NCBI GenBank assembly: GCA_029747015.1
Contig: JAKOGI010001345.1
Coordinates: 152,001-216,000 of the forward strand
Direction: 5' to 3'
Source of the DNA: Carnegiea gigantea
Taxonomy: Eukaryota > Streptophyta > Magnoliopsida > Caryophyllales > Cactaceae
Length of the DNA: 64,000 bases
The position numbers and the translations under genes were made by a program. Below, one piece after another: positions 36,501-49,400 of this stretch. A model generated the notes under the pieces. The model saw only the letters and a list, made by a program, of their open reading frames with translations. It made no database searches and had not been told where the DNA came from. Each line of letters begins with the position of its first letter. Positions within the stretch are counted from its first letter, which is position 1.

Positions 36501-39500
36501 AAAATGATCCCATGTGACCTATTTCTTCTAGACTTAACTGATTTGAAGGCTTAAAACATATTGCGTTGCTAGATCTCCATCAATGCTTATGATCACATCC
36601 AAGCGAATAGTACATACGATTAGCCATTGTCAGCGGAGGGGGGGGGGGAAGCTCTAAGACAAGGGGCAATGAATGAATCAATTATTACCCATAAATGGAG
36701 AATCGACAGGTTACAGAAAATTACACAAAGGTACCTTAAATTTTGTGTAAACTATTCTAAGGACCTTCAGTTTTTAAAAATAACCGTAAGGTGCCTCGAC
36801 TTATGAGGTAACTCATAGAAAGAACCCTTATAATTTATGCAAACTATTTTTCAAGACCAATTCTACTATTCTAATTCACGTGTAATGCCCATAAATTTTC
36901 GCATTTGTATATTTTACTCAAATCCTTAAAAATTTGCTTTCGAAAATTTTAATTTTGTGCATGCAATTTTATGTTCATAAGTATTACTCGAAATACTCTC
37001 TTATCTGGTATCAGAGCCACGTGAGCAAAAAATAATTAGTATAATTAAGTTAACTAAAAGTTAATTAAGATAACTAATCGAACTATCGAAGTTAATAGTT
37101 GAATCATCATATACTTGTCTACTCCTAATTATTCACATATTATGCACTCACCAGAAAGAACCACTTCATTAGCACCGCAATTAAACTATAATTTTAGAAT
37201 TAAAGCGAAATTAGTAAAAATTAAGACTGAAGTTAAGAAGATAAAGAAGCAATTATCTATAATTTATCTTTCTTTGATTAACGAAATTAGACATAGTGAA
37301 AAACCTTATTTAGATAGTACTCTATTTCAGCATAAATATCCTTTTAAAAACCTAAAAAAGCAAACAATCAATTTCCTTTGCAAGATAAAAAAATCGAAAA
37401 AATAAGAGAAAAAATTAATTGAAAGATCATCTAAAAAGGCAGACAAAGAAGAAGAAGATGGAACATAAGCAGTGTAATCTCGATGAATTACAAATTATGT
37501 TTGATAAAAAATAAACCTAGAAGAATTAAACAAAATCATAAGTGCAATAATAGAAAAACATAAATTCCTATCTGATGATAATGAAGAGACAAAAAAATGC
37601 CTAGTTGGTTGAAGAAATATATCATCGAATGAATCTAGATGCTTGCTTCAGAAAAATTAGGAAAAAACTGGATAAAAATATGATAAAATGGTAGCTAACG
37701 GTGAAATCTATGAAATTGAAGAAAAACTCTACATCGGCGAAATCAAATTCAATCCAGATAACAATGCTATTCCTGAACAATATTTGAAAAATTATATTGC
37801 TGAATTTAGTCAATATTATTACAAATTGGGCATAATGATAACTAATCTTGGTATGTTTTGTGACAAATTACCTTATCTGAAAAATTCCATAATTAATAAA
37901 ACATGCATTACATGACTTGAAAAAAACGGATATCATTGATACATTTGAACAAAAATCTCTTATTTAAGAAAATGGGTCAGTGATCAATGTTTTGATATCT
38001 AAAAACAAAAGAAAATGAAGAAATAATTTCTAGCCCATAGGGATAATCCTAATCAATGGAGAAATGAATATGAGAAGAGAATAAGAGAAAACTTTACAAG
38101 AAAAGGAGCTTTAACAAGTAAAAGGGAGAGAAGTACAAATGAAAATGTTATAATAAGTCAAGTTTCAAAAGGTGTAGATTTTTTAGAAAAGTTGCTCATC
38201 GTTCTAACAAGGAAAAACAATTGTTAGTGCTGCGCATGCAGAGAAGTAGGGCATTATGTAAATAAATGCAAAAATAGAAAAAATAACAAGCTTATTGAAA
38301 CATTGGGTAGTTTAGACTATTTTGAGCTTAGTGAAGAAGAAGCGCTAGATCTTGCCGTGAAAAAAACAAGAGAATTGTTAAAATAGTAGTACAAGATGAA
38401 TATGACGAAAATGATTACGAATAAAATAGTCATATGATGGAAAATAGCTCAACCAGTCTTAGCAACCTTCAAGGAGAAGATCACACTATCGTTTGCTGTC
38501 TTTTTCCTATCTAATAGTGTCCTTTTCCTATCTAATAATACAACAATTCAATCATTTAGATTTATAAATAAATTACTTAAGGTATCCTTATGAAGTTCAG
38601 GAAAAAATAAGTTCCTATGTTCAGGAAAAATGGTTCAATGACTGGTATATAGCCTACATCAACTACAATCATAATTATTCCTACGACATTTGAGAGTTAT
38701 GGAGTACTACGATCTTCTTTCTTGATAGATCTGGAGTTTGTGGTGTTAGATTCTCAGCAAATTCAATCCCTCTAGATGCCCCATTATGAAAGTCTAGAAA
38801 TATGAAATAGTAGCTTATCTCATGGAAATCCCATATATGAAATACCCATTCTTCTCAAGAATAACAAAATTTCATAAGTGTATGTTTAAAACGATCCATT
38901 GGATGCTCAGTTGCTCACATCTCCTGATGGTCCGACAAAATTTTCATACTACAGAAGTCTGTATGACGATGTACATTACGTAGTGATTGAGTATGAAAAT
39001 GGAAAGGCCAAACTAAGTTGTTATCTTGTTCAATTAATTGACCTAGAAGATCCCAATTATCAACAACAAAAATGGTTTCCAAAACGACAAGAAGTAGTTT
39101 ACGATCCTACTTTAGCAAGAGTCATTGATTTTTACAATATTTATCATCAAATGTAGGTATTGATTGAATAAGGAGAAACTCGAATGCATTACGGAAACAC
39201 TACTTTCATTAATCATAACAAATTTAGCAAATATATGAAAATAGAAGGAGCTACTTCAGAAGGTATTTTTGATTATCTCTTTGACTTTGGAGGTAGAGAA
39301 CTCCTATTAGGAAAAGAAAAAAAAAAAGAAATATTTACATGAACTATTTGAGAATGGAATCCAGAACATCTTGAATTTGATCAAGATTTTGATGACTCTG
39401 AATAATAATAGACTTAAAGACATTATTAGAGATGAAGGCATGTAGAATCTCAATATGGATGACTATCTTAATAATAATAGACTTGATGTCAACATTAAGT

Positions 39501-42500
39501 TCTCTGACAAATTGTTGCACAATTATGTATTATCTTATCAAGTGTCAAGTCAAAAACTGTAGCCATTTGAAAGCATCATAGTGCGTGTACTGTAGCCATT
39601 AGGGCATTCTCTGCATTCCAACCTCTCTATGAAAAGAGAAGCTGAGTGATGTGAGGGGGCACAGTCATTTGAGCATGCATGAGAAACAGAGAAGTTAGGA
39701 CTCTCCATTTCTCTATGAGCAAGCATCTCTAATGATCTTAGTAGTTCAATTCCCTCTTCAATCTTTCCATTGCAATATTTCTACTTTTAAGTTTTCAATA
39801 AAAAAAGTTTCCCAATAGGATGTGTTATTCAATCGAATCTTATGTCTTAAATATTACAATTTCTTGATTAAAGTCTCATTATCCTTTAAATTATAAAACT
39901 TTATCAGTGACAATGGTCTGATGTGGGAAAGGAAACATATCTAGAAACATATCTATGTTATGTCTGATCTAAACGAGGTGTTGTTGAGGTTAGCAATCTT
40001 TATAAACTGAAAACGCCAACGTCCAGCATCGACTAAGTTCACATAAAGGTTAAAACTCTCTAAGTAAGCTTTATTATTTTGCTATGCATGGTGGACATAT
40101 ATCATAAAAAATATAATATTTATGATATACGTGATAGATTGTGATAATAGTACCAGTAAAATAATTATAAGATGTTAAATCAGCTAAAGCAATCATATTT
40201 TCTGAAGAAGCCCAACAAATAGTAAAATTACCAAAAGTAAGGTCAACCGTGTAATTTTTGAAAGTTTCGGGCCAAAACAATAAGAAAAATGACCTATGAA
40301 TTGATTGTCCAAAAACATAAGGTAATCCAATGTTATTTTCAAAAAGTTAGGGGCCTAAAAATAGCTGTCCTAAAACTTAGGGTACATAAGAGTTACTAAT
40401 TGTGACGGGCTACATTTGGCCTTCATATTCAAGTCATTTTAATTTCGGATTGAATTATCTGCACACCTAAACGTTTTTGGTCAGGTTTTCTGGTTGGATC
40501 AATTTATAACAAGTCACAACCGAAATCTCCCTTTTCCAACCTTGTTTTTGGGTCAAAATGCATGAACCAACTGCTTAAGATAACTTTCAAATATCAATAA
40601 TCCAACAACAAGAGATAAGAACTTGTAAATAAGGAAAACATGAAGCGCGGATAACCAGAAATCTGCCAATGACGAGTACCTGAGAGGCTAAAAGTGAAAG
40701 AAGGCTTCCACCATGACTTGAATGCTAGTGACAATGTGGAACTGACAGGCCCCGCCTTCCCCTGTGTGCAATTACTTAAGCTATGTATTCCGTGTAAACT
40801 CAAAAGAAGTATTGAATTGCATACCTTCAACAAGAAATTTTTGTTTGCCTGCCAAGATCCAGCTACTTGAAATGTGGAATCCTGAGATGTGTTCAATGTT
40901 TCACCATCCTCCAATCTGTTGAGAGAAAGGACAAAAAATAAACCAATGTCTATTGACAAACAAACCCCACGTACTGCGGTCATCAATTAGGTTACCTTGT
41001 TCTCAATTCAAAGCCAAAATCAAGATAATTTGTTATCCCAATTATTCCATTTTCTTCAAAAGGGTTCTGCACCTGCTCAATGTAAGCAGCGTGCTGCTAT
41101 GAGCTCACTTGGTGCAAGAAAAATTAGATAATGACTTCTACAGATTTTTTTTTTGGGGGGGGGGGGGGGACACATGAACAAAACGGAAGGAATTGAACGA
41201 ACCTTTCTTTGAACAACAAAATGTTGATAGAATGAGGCAATGAACTGCAAAGCATTAATAAATCATAAGTCGTAAATCAAGAAGTACATCGTTAAGCAAA
41301 ATATGTGAGCAGTAGACATGCCCAGAATCAGTAAGGAAGAGCCATCCACTGGCCAGAAAAACAAATTAACAGATGCAGTCCCAATACTAAGAAGATTGTA
41401 ACTCCACTGCCCAACTTTAAGGATCTCTTCCCAATGGAAGGAAAAAAATAGTTTTAACTATACCAGAAAGAAAGGAATATCAACCATACATGAGCTCCCC
41501 GCCCCCTTTTGGGGGTTTATTCTCCGCATATATCAAAATGATGTTTCTGCATAGCCATCATCATGGAATGTATATCAAGCATCACATATCAAGTATCACA
41601 CAATCATTAATCAAACCTACCTTGAACAAATTAAGTTCTTAGCTTCAGATAGAACTAAAATTAGAGTTTCAACAGAATGGCAGGCACAAAAGAAGAGGGT
41701 AGAATAAAGAAAGATGAGGAATAGTACAGATTGGCTGAATTGAACAAACAATTTCAATATTTATTTTATTTTCTGGACAGCGAAGTTGAACAAAGGTTAA
41801 TTTATGGACACAGTTTGCATAACATGGCATCTCTTAGCAAGCTATTATGGATTCTTGTAGGTGATTTCAGCATTGCACTAAATCTACTGCAAATTCCATG
41901 ATTTGAAATCAGTGGTGATCATGGAGTAAGGATTACTGGTGAGCTGTCAGATTGCCTCAATTTCAGTAATTCAAATGATATGAAGCTAGGACAAAACTAT
42001 TTTAGAGAGTAAAGCAATCATAAACATGATTCCAGGGCTATATAATCACGCGATGTAAGTTTTGCTAATGAGTTCTGGTATCTTGTTTCATCAATGCTTT
42101 CTGTCTGCTTCTTCATGTTATTTTATCTTAATTTCAACAGGTTGAAGCTGAACAGTCTACTTCCGGCTTATCTTTGGATGGCATCGAGAAAAACCTCACG
42201 GGCCAGGGGATTTGTATCACTCCTTACAACTGAAGGTCAGCGAAAACATATGAAAAGGTGAGGTACTGGTTCATGAGCATGGTGGCATGTTATAGGGAAT
42301 CCTTATAAGAGACAAATTGAATTGGTATCGTTGCATGCACGAGTGCTTAGGTGCAAGGTTGCTTATATCTGGATCTGCCAAAACCCCATGAAAGCTAGAC
42401 CCACATTGGCAGTTGTTGTCAGAAGACAAATTGAGCAGGAAATTATTTCTGAACGTCAGGAGTTCCCTGCTGGATAGGGTGCCCTGCAGCAAATTCCAAA

Positions 42501-43424
42501 CGCTTAGCACCAAATATAAATGGACATTAGAACATTAGATGAGACATAATCTGGACAGTAGCTTCTTTACAGTAGAGGTTCTGCACCTTATCTGGTAGTT
42601 TTCTTTATCTTATACTATGTTTCTTAATTTCATTACAAGTTTCCTACTTGCATTAAGTTACCAATGAGTATAGACACATCCTCCTAGTCCGTTTGGATAT
42701 TCTCAACTATAACTATAAGACTACCAATGACTATAGCATATAGACATGTTCTGTAATTTTCTAACTGACGATATGCTAGTTTCTTACGGTGTCAAGCTTT
42801 ATTATTTAACCACCTATCCAGTTTTGCATGTTTATGCCTGAGATCACATGAGTGAACTCCTTGAGATGTAGGGTTTGTGCAGGCTTTCATTGACAATAAA
42901 GAAAAACAAACCAGATAATTCAAGATCTAAGCTTACGAAAACCATTTTTTGGACCATTGGCAAATCTTCCTGATAACAATAATTTTAACTACTAAGAAGT
43001 CTAAGAATTGCTTTTGAATTTGAGCAGAGATGACAGATTATAGCGAACATTTTTAGGTTGAGTTGACCAGAGGGAATCAGGAAACCAGTTCAAGAATGGT
43101 GGAAAGTTGAAGACGGAAGTGGATGACCAAATATAAATGCACATTCAGAATCTTGAAGACCCATATGGGGCAGAAGTTCAGCCCATCAACCAAAGCCATG
43201 ATATGCAAAAATCTAGTTTTAAGGTTCGAAACTGCTCAAACAGCACTTACAGTAAGTAGCCTTTCACATTTTACCATAAAACAAGACGGTTACAAATACA
43301 ACCAAGTAAATGGGTAAGGAAGTAATAAAGGCAGCAACAAAGTCCAATCATATTGAACACATTTGCAACCCCCTTATATAAGGACATTCACAGAACATAT
43401 TGTGTGTGCGAGTGTGTGTGTGTT

Positions 43425-43463
<39 letters not shown>

Positions 43464-46400
43464 CCAGCTAATATTTGTGATTACTGATTATCCTCCCTCC
43501 AAGTTTCACCTTCACATATTTATACACAGATACAAAACAGAAATGGGTAATGGCAAGTAACTTGGATGCCCTTTGGCTTACTAAGAAGATTGAAGCAAGT
43601 CCAGGACCTCAATACAGAGCAATAAGATATAACACCCTTGCACTGAATAAAAAGTGGCAAAACCTGAGAGCCATGGGCAAGTTCAAGACCAAAGTTGAAA
43701 GAAGGGCTCAGTGGGCTTCCCGACCCCAATCCATAACCAATGGCAGAGCTCCAGTTCTTCAGATTTCTCAAGTTTCGATCATCTTTATTTCCATCTAAGA
43801 AAATCCCATTTGCAGAAGTTATCAACAATCATAATTATCCAAGTGATGGACTATAGAAGATAACTCAATGAAACCACATATCAAAAGCAACCAAGGCCAA
43901 TGCAACTTGTTGAAAATGCAAGATCCTTATCATGAGATGACAATCAATCAGCTAGCACAAATGATTAAATTTGCCATGATCTTACATTTGCACTAAAGGA
44001 TCAAAAAAAGCATTTGAACAGCTATACCATATTCTCACGAAGAATCTACCAAAATGATTCAAGGAACATTCATGAATAAATAAAGCCAGCATAGACACAT
44101 CACAAATTTCCAAATTACCGCACAGGAACAATATTTGCTGGAATACCCATATGATGCATTTAGCGTGAACAAATTCAATGAAGAATCTCATGCACACCTG
44201 TTGATGTATATCTTTGGGAGGCTAAACTCACAAAGATACACAATGGCAGTTTCCAATTTGGTTCTCACTTGGAAGAACACCTTTGGGTAGAAGGTTAGAG
44301 TCACTTCTAAGTCCAAGAGATGAAACTAGGAAGAGATCTCAAGTAGTGGGCGTATGATGATCACGGATTGGGTTTGCAACGATTATAGCAAGATAAACTA
44401 AGCACTCTTGGATAAGATATCACTACCAAGAACACTTAGAGCTATCCCTTAGATCAATTGAGATAAGATATCACCACTCAAAGATCACAAGAGACTCTTG
44501 AACACCACTCTACGGAGCTAATCTAGAGATAAGCAAGAGAAGAAAGACTTAGAGGAAGTTTGAACTCAACCTTTTCATTAACTCCTAAGATGATCAATAC
44601 AATAGTCCAAGAGGGTATTTAAAACCCCTCCCAAGTTGCCCTACACGTCCCAACCAGCATTGGAAGCTACAATACAACTTGCTTAATATAAGTGCAATTA
44701 GGAGCTTAAAGCTTGACAACACATTGGCTTTAAGTCTCACTCAAAAGAGGTGTCACAACCAAGGATTCAATACGCGGTTTCGATTGCGATTTCGGTTTCA
44801 GTAGCGGTACGGCAAAATCGCTCTAATACGGCAATCGCGCTCCATATTGCGGCTATCACGGCATGAAAACGCGGTTCGCCTAACTCCAAAACCTTTCCAA
44901 CACAGCCGTTTCGTCGCAGTTCAGCCCAATTTTGAATCCATGGACTCACAACCTAATGCAATCTAATTAGTAACCTTCTAATACCTTATTTGGACTCTAG
45001 ACAAGTTGCTTGTACTCTTGATTAGCCAAAAATAGGTGTTGAACCAGCTGATTAAAGACCAAAACACAAAACAGCTCAAACTGGTTAAAAGGGTGTTTCT
45101 TGTGCTTTGTGGCTATATAAGAGCAAATTCCTTGGACAAGAGGCACCATCTTTTGGGGGGGGGGTAATGACAAATATTATGACACCTTTTGATGCCCAAA
45201 AATCCCACAAATCAGCTGGTTAAGTAGTAGCTCCATCACACGTTGATATTCAGAACAGGCGCTGCTGGGATCGAATCTGGAGCAGTTGACTTTGGAGCTT
45301 AATTTGACAGACCAAATGAACTCCAAATGACTTCAAACTTGATTTGTTGGATTCCTGACTTCTTAAGCTTTCATATGGTGCAAGAATCAGCTTCCCCCCC
45401 CCCCCCCCTTTCTGGAACTCAAGATATAAGGTGGCAAAGTTCAGCCTTTTTCTGAACCGAACCAGAAAGTTGGGCAGTTTGGTACCCCTTGACAAGCTGA
45501 CCTTTGCCTTGATTTCTTAGGTGTTTGGACTGTTTGGATGGTCATGACGAAGCTTCTCTCGCTGCCCCTCAATGGGTACATCGCCTGTCCTTGGTTGACA
45601 GCATGAAATAGACACAAACATCCACATCAAGAAAAGGTATACAAGTACTTCATTTCTGACCAGCTCCAGAAGCCTTAAAAAAAATGTTTCTAACTTCATT
45701 GGATCTTCACCAATATATCACAACCATGACAAAACTTTAAAAATAGCAAGTTTTAAAAATCTATCTCACAATCAATTGATTTTTCATATACTTCCAATTG
45801 CTCATGTAGGGCTTAAGAGATTTTTAATTTTTTAAAATTAAGCGACTAATCAGATGCAACTTTGCTTGCATGCTGAATCAACTTAAATACTTGTTCTTCC
45901 TTAAATCTTACTTGTTAGGTACTTTCTTACCCATAATTAACTTACTACTATTTCTCTACTCCTACTACCAGCCTCACCATGGAGTAGTTTATTTAAAATT
46001 CTCTTTGACAGCAAATCACATACCACCCTTGGCGTGATCCACTCACCATGGAGTGATTTATTTAAAGTTCTCTTTGGCAGCAAATCACATACCATCCTCA
46101 GTGTGATCCACAGTCACCATAAAGTAATTTACGTCCTCAAGTTTTCATGCATAATATTATCTACAAAATCCAAAAAAGACAAATTTACACCACATTGAAG
46201 CATCTGACTCCGACTATACAAAACTTTCAAAAAGTAGAGCTTAAAATCTTCAAAGGCCACAGCTTTCCCCCTGAAAATTCTTCGTTTCATTTCCTTCCAT
46301 GTAGTCCACCATACAGCCAACAGAATTAACTTCCATCCAACAATCCAACTCTTTTTCAATCTTATCACTCTCACACTGACCATTCACATTCTCAAGTAGT

Positions 46401-49400
46401 GCAAAAAGGCTAAAAAGACTCCTTTTCCCAATCATTCAGGCTTCTGAAAGAAGTTATATCCAATGGCTCCACTAAATTACTCAGTTGCACTCCCTCATGT
46501 TAGATAGCTGCCTTCAAGGTTCTACATTTAGAAATTTTTCATGAGATTGCAAACAGCAGTACACTAAAATATTAAGAAACACCACAAGCTTGCAAATATA
46601 AGGCTTAAACACAGGATCCATCAGCTTTCAAATTATTGGAGCATTCCATAAGCCAAATGACATATCCAACATGAATAAAGACCAGCTTGGTCTAAAAGGC
46701 AGTCATCCACTCGTCTGATCGCCTCAAATGAGATGCCATCGAAGTTAGGAATGAGAAACCTATATTCGATCATAATATTATTGATACACATGCTGCCAGT
46801 GCGCATTCTCCATGTGTTAGCCTTAGCAGGAACTAGCATGGACTAAGGTTTCTGTCCACAAACCTTTTCCTACAAACTCAATCATCTTCCTTTGTCCTTT
46901 ATACCGGTTTCCTGATTCATAATTGAAGGTTGTTCTTTTTTTTTTTTTTTTCCCCAATAGGAAAAGGTAGATTCAAAGCTAAAGGTTTTATTGGGTAAGA
47001 TAACTGCAATGTTATATGCTATTCACTTTTCAGGGAAGGAAGGGGTGAGCTAGATGGGATTTCATTAACAAATACTGTGCAAAATTGGTTCAACAAAACC
47101 TAGATCTATGGTTGAATGGAACTCTTCCTAGTCCATGTTTTCCCAATTATGGAAGACACTATAACATCTCCAAAGTCCAAACCCATTCTGCATATTTCTT
47201 GCAGAGAAAACTAATTCAACACAGTTAAAAAATATTGAGAAGAATCTTAATAAAGCTGCCGATGCTTTATTTCTTGAAAAATTAAATGTGATTAAAAAAC
47301 AACTGAGATGCTGCTTTATTTATAGGCTGTATAGAAACTAATAATTCATAAAATCTAGCAAACTAACCACAACTTAACTGGTTAGCTAACCTTTAGCCTA
47401 AAGAATAGGAACAGGTAACAAACCTAAAAAATAGGAAACAAATTAAAAGAAAAGACTTGGTAAACATCAACCAAATACCTTGAATAAGGGTCTGTTCTTT
47501 TTGTTGATCTTTTTCAATTTACCAACTTCAACCTAATTCAACCCACTTTAACCAACTTCAGCCTACTTCAATAAAAAATACCAAGTTCAACCCACGTCAA
47601 CCAATTTCAATCTACTTCAACCCACCTCCTTCAAAATTTTATTCTCACTATTTTAACCAACTTCAAAAAATATACCAACTTCAACCCATTTCAACCCACT
47701 TCAACAAAAAATACCAACTTCAACCCACTTCAACCTGCCTCAACTAATTTCACCCTTTTACCAACCCCAATTTACAAACGAAAAGAACAAGCCCTAAATC
47801 AGGAAAATAAAGAAACTGAATTAACCCTTTGAAGCACTTTCAACACTCCCTCTTGCTTCAAAGCTTGTCACTCCCATCTGAAGTCTGAAGACTTCATGCT
47901 TAGCCCGCGGAAGCGATTTGGTGAGAATGTTAGCAACTTGACTGTTTGTACTGCAGTAACTCAAAGTCACTTCACCATCAGCAACCAACTTCCGAATAAA
48001 GTGATAACAAATGTCTATGTGCTTTGTTCTACTATGAAATGTTGGATTCTTTTTCATGGCAATTGTTGCTTTGTTGTCACAGAAAACCTCAGTAGCTCCT
48101 CCTTGCATTTGAAGGAAATCAGCCAATAACCTCCGTAACCAAATAGCTTGACAAGGAGCGTAATGGCAATATATTCTGCTTCTGACAAGGATAGAGCAAT
48201 GACATCTTGCTTCTTTGAGCTCCATGAAATAGCATCAGAACCAAGGGAAAAACCTGAAGTGCTCTTTATGTCCTCTAAGCATCCTACCTAAACGCTATCC
48301 AAAAAGCCACCTAACCTGAATTTTGATACCTTAAAGTACCAAATCCCAAAGTCAGTAGTTCCAGCTACATAACAAAGAATTCTCTTTGCTACCCCAAAGG
48401 ATTGTGCATAAATATTGACACCACACTCACAGAAAATGTGATGTCTAGTCTAGTACGTTACAAATAATTTAGACCACCAACAATGCTCTGAAATTGCTTC
48501 GCATTTGCCATGCCGGTGCCATCATTAACTACAAGCTTTTCATTCACATTCATGGGTGTGGGCATTGATTTGCAATGCAGCATGTTAAACCTCTTGAGCA
48601 AATCAGTAGCATACTTCTTTTGTACGACAAAATTTCCATCGGCACACTAGTTAACCTCAAGTCCAAGAAAATAATGTAGCAAACCCCAATCTGACATATC
48701 AAACTTTCCCATCATACAGAACTTAAATTCTTCAATGAGTGACAAGACCCATATAAATCATATCAAAATAAAGGTATATGACAAGAAAATCAGAATTAAC
48801 ATGCCTTTTGACGTACAAAGTCGGTTCATTTTCACTCCTTTCAAATCTGCTCTCTTGAAAATATGAGTCAATCTAGCTATACCATGCCCGCAAAGCTTGC
48901 TCCAGGCCATATAAAGCCTTTTTCAACCTGTATACTTTACCTTCCTCTCCTTTCGAAACTTATCCTTCAGGTTGGGCAACATATACTTCCTCTTTCAATT
49001 CTCCATGCAAAAACGCTGCCTTAACATCAAATTGGTAGACTGGCCACTCAAGTTATGCTACTAGTGCCAGAAACACTCTTACTATTTCAAAGTGAGCCAC
49101 AGGAAAGAATGTTTCATCAAAATCCAGAGAATGTTTCATCAAAATCCAGAGAACGTTGCGCATATCTTTTTGCAACCAAGCGAGCTTTGAACTTCTGAAT
49201 TTTACCATCAACATTGTACTTAGCATTGTACTTAGTGTATTGTACTTAGTGCAGTACACCCATTTCAAGCCAATAACATTTTTTCCTTCTTTCCTTCTGG
49301 CAACTCTACCAAATCTCAAGTCTCATCCTTCTTAATAGTTTGCAACTCATCATCCACAGCCTTACACCACTCAGGCTCATTTATGGCTTCATTAAAGCTA

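Larger units (their letters stand above)
36720..40396. mobile_element. Inverted-repeat DNA element split by a pararetrovirus-like insertion
   Basis: The left arm (gtaccttaaattttgtg, then ccttcagtttttaaaaataac) and the minus strand of the right arm (gtaccctaagttttagg, then cccctaactttttgaaaataac) match over roughly 70 bases. Each arm holds several tandem variants of a ggtaccttaaatttt-like phrase. Everything between 37006 and 39815 is a later, unrelated insertion. No target duplication was resolved. Confidence 0.5.

Noticed and set aside
37006..37018. Calling the 37-39.8 kb block a Copia element from its tRNA-Met primer site alone
   Set aside because: No LTR precedes or follows it and no Copia pol is present. 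The capsid-like block and zinc knuckle fit a pararetrovirus better, though this is not proven.
43363..43560. Frame with an RERERERE block
   Set aside because: Translation of the GA microsatellite.
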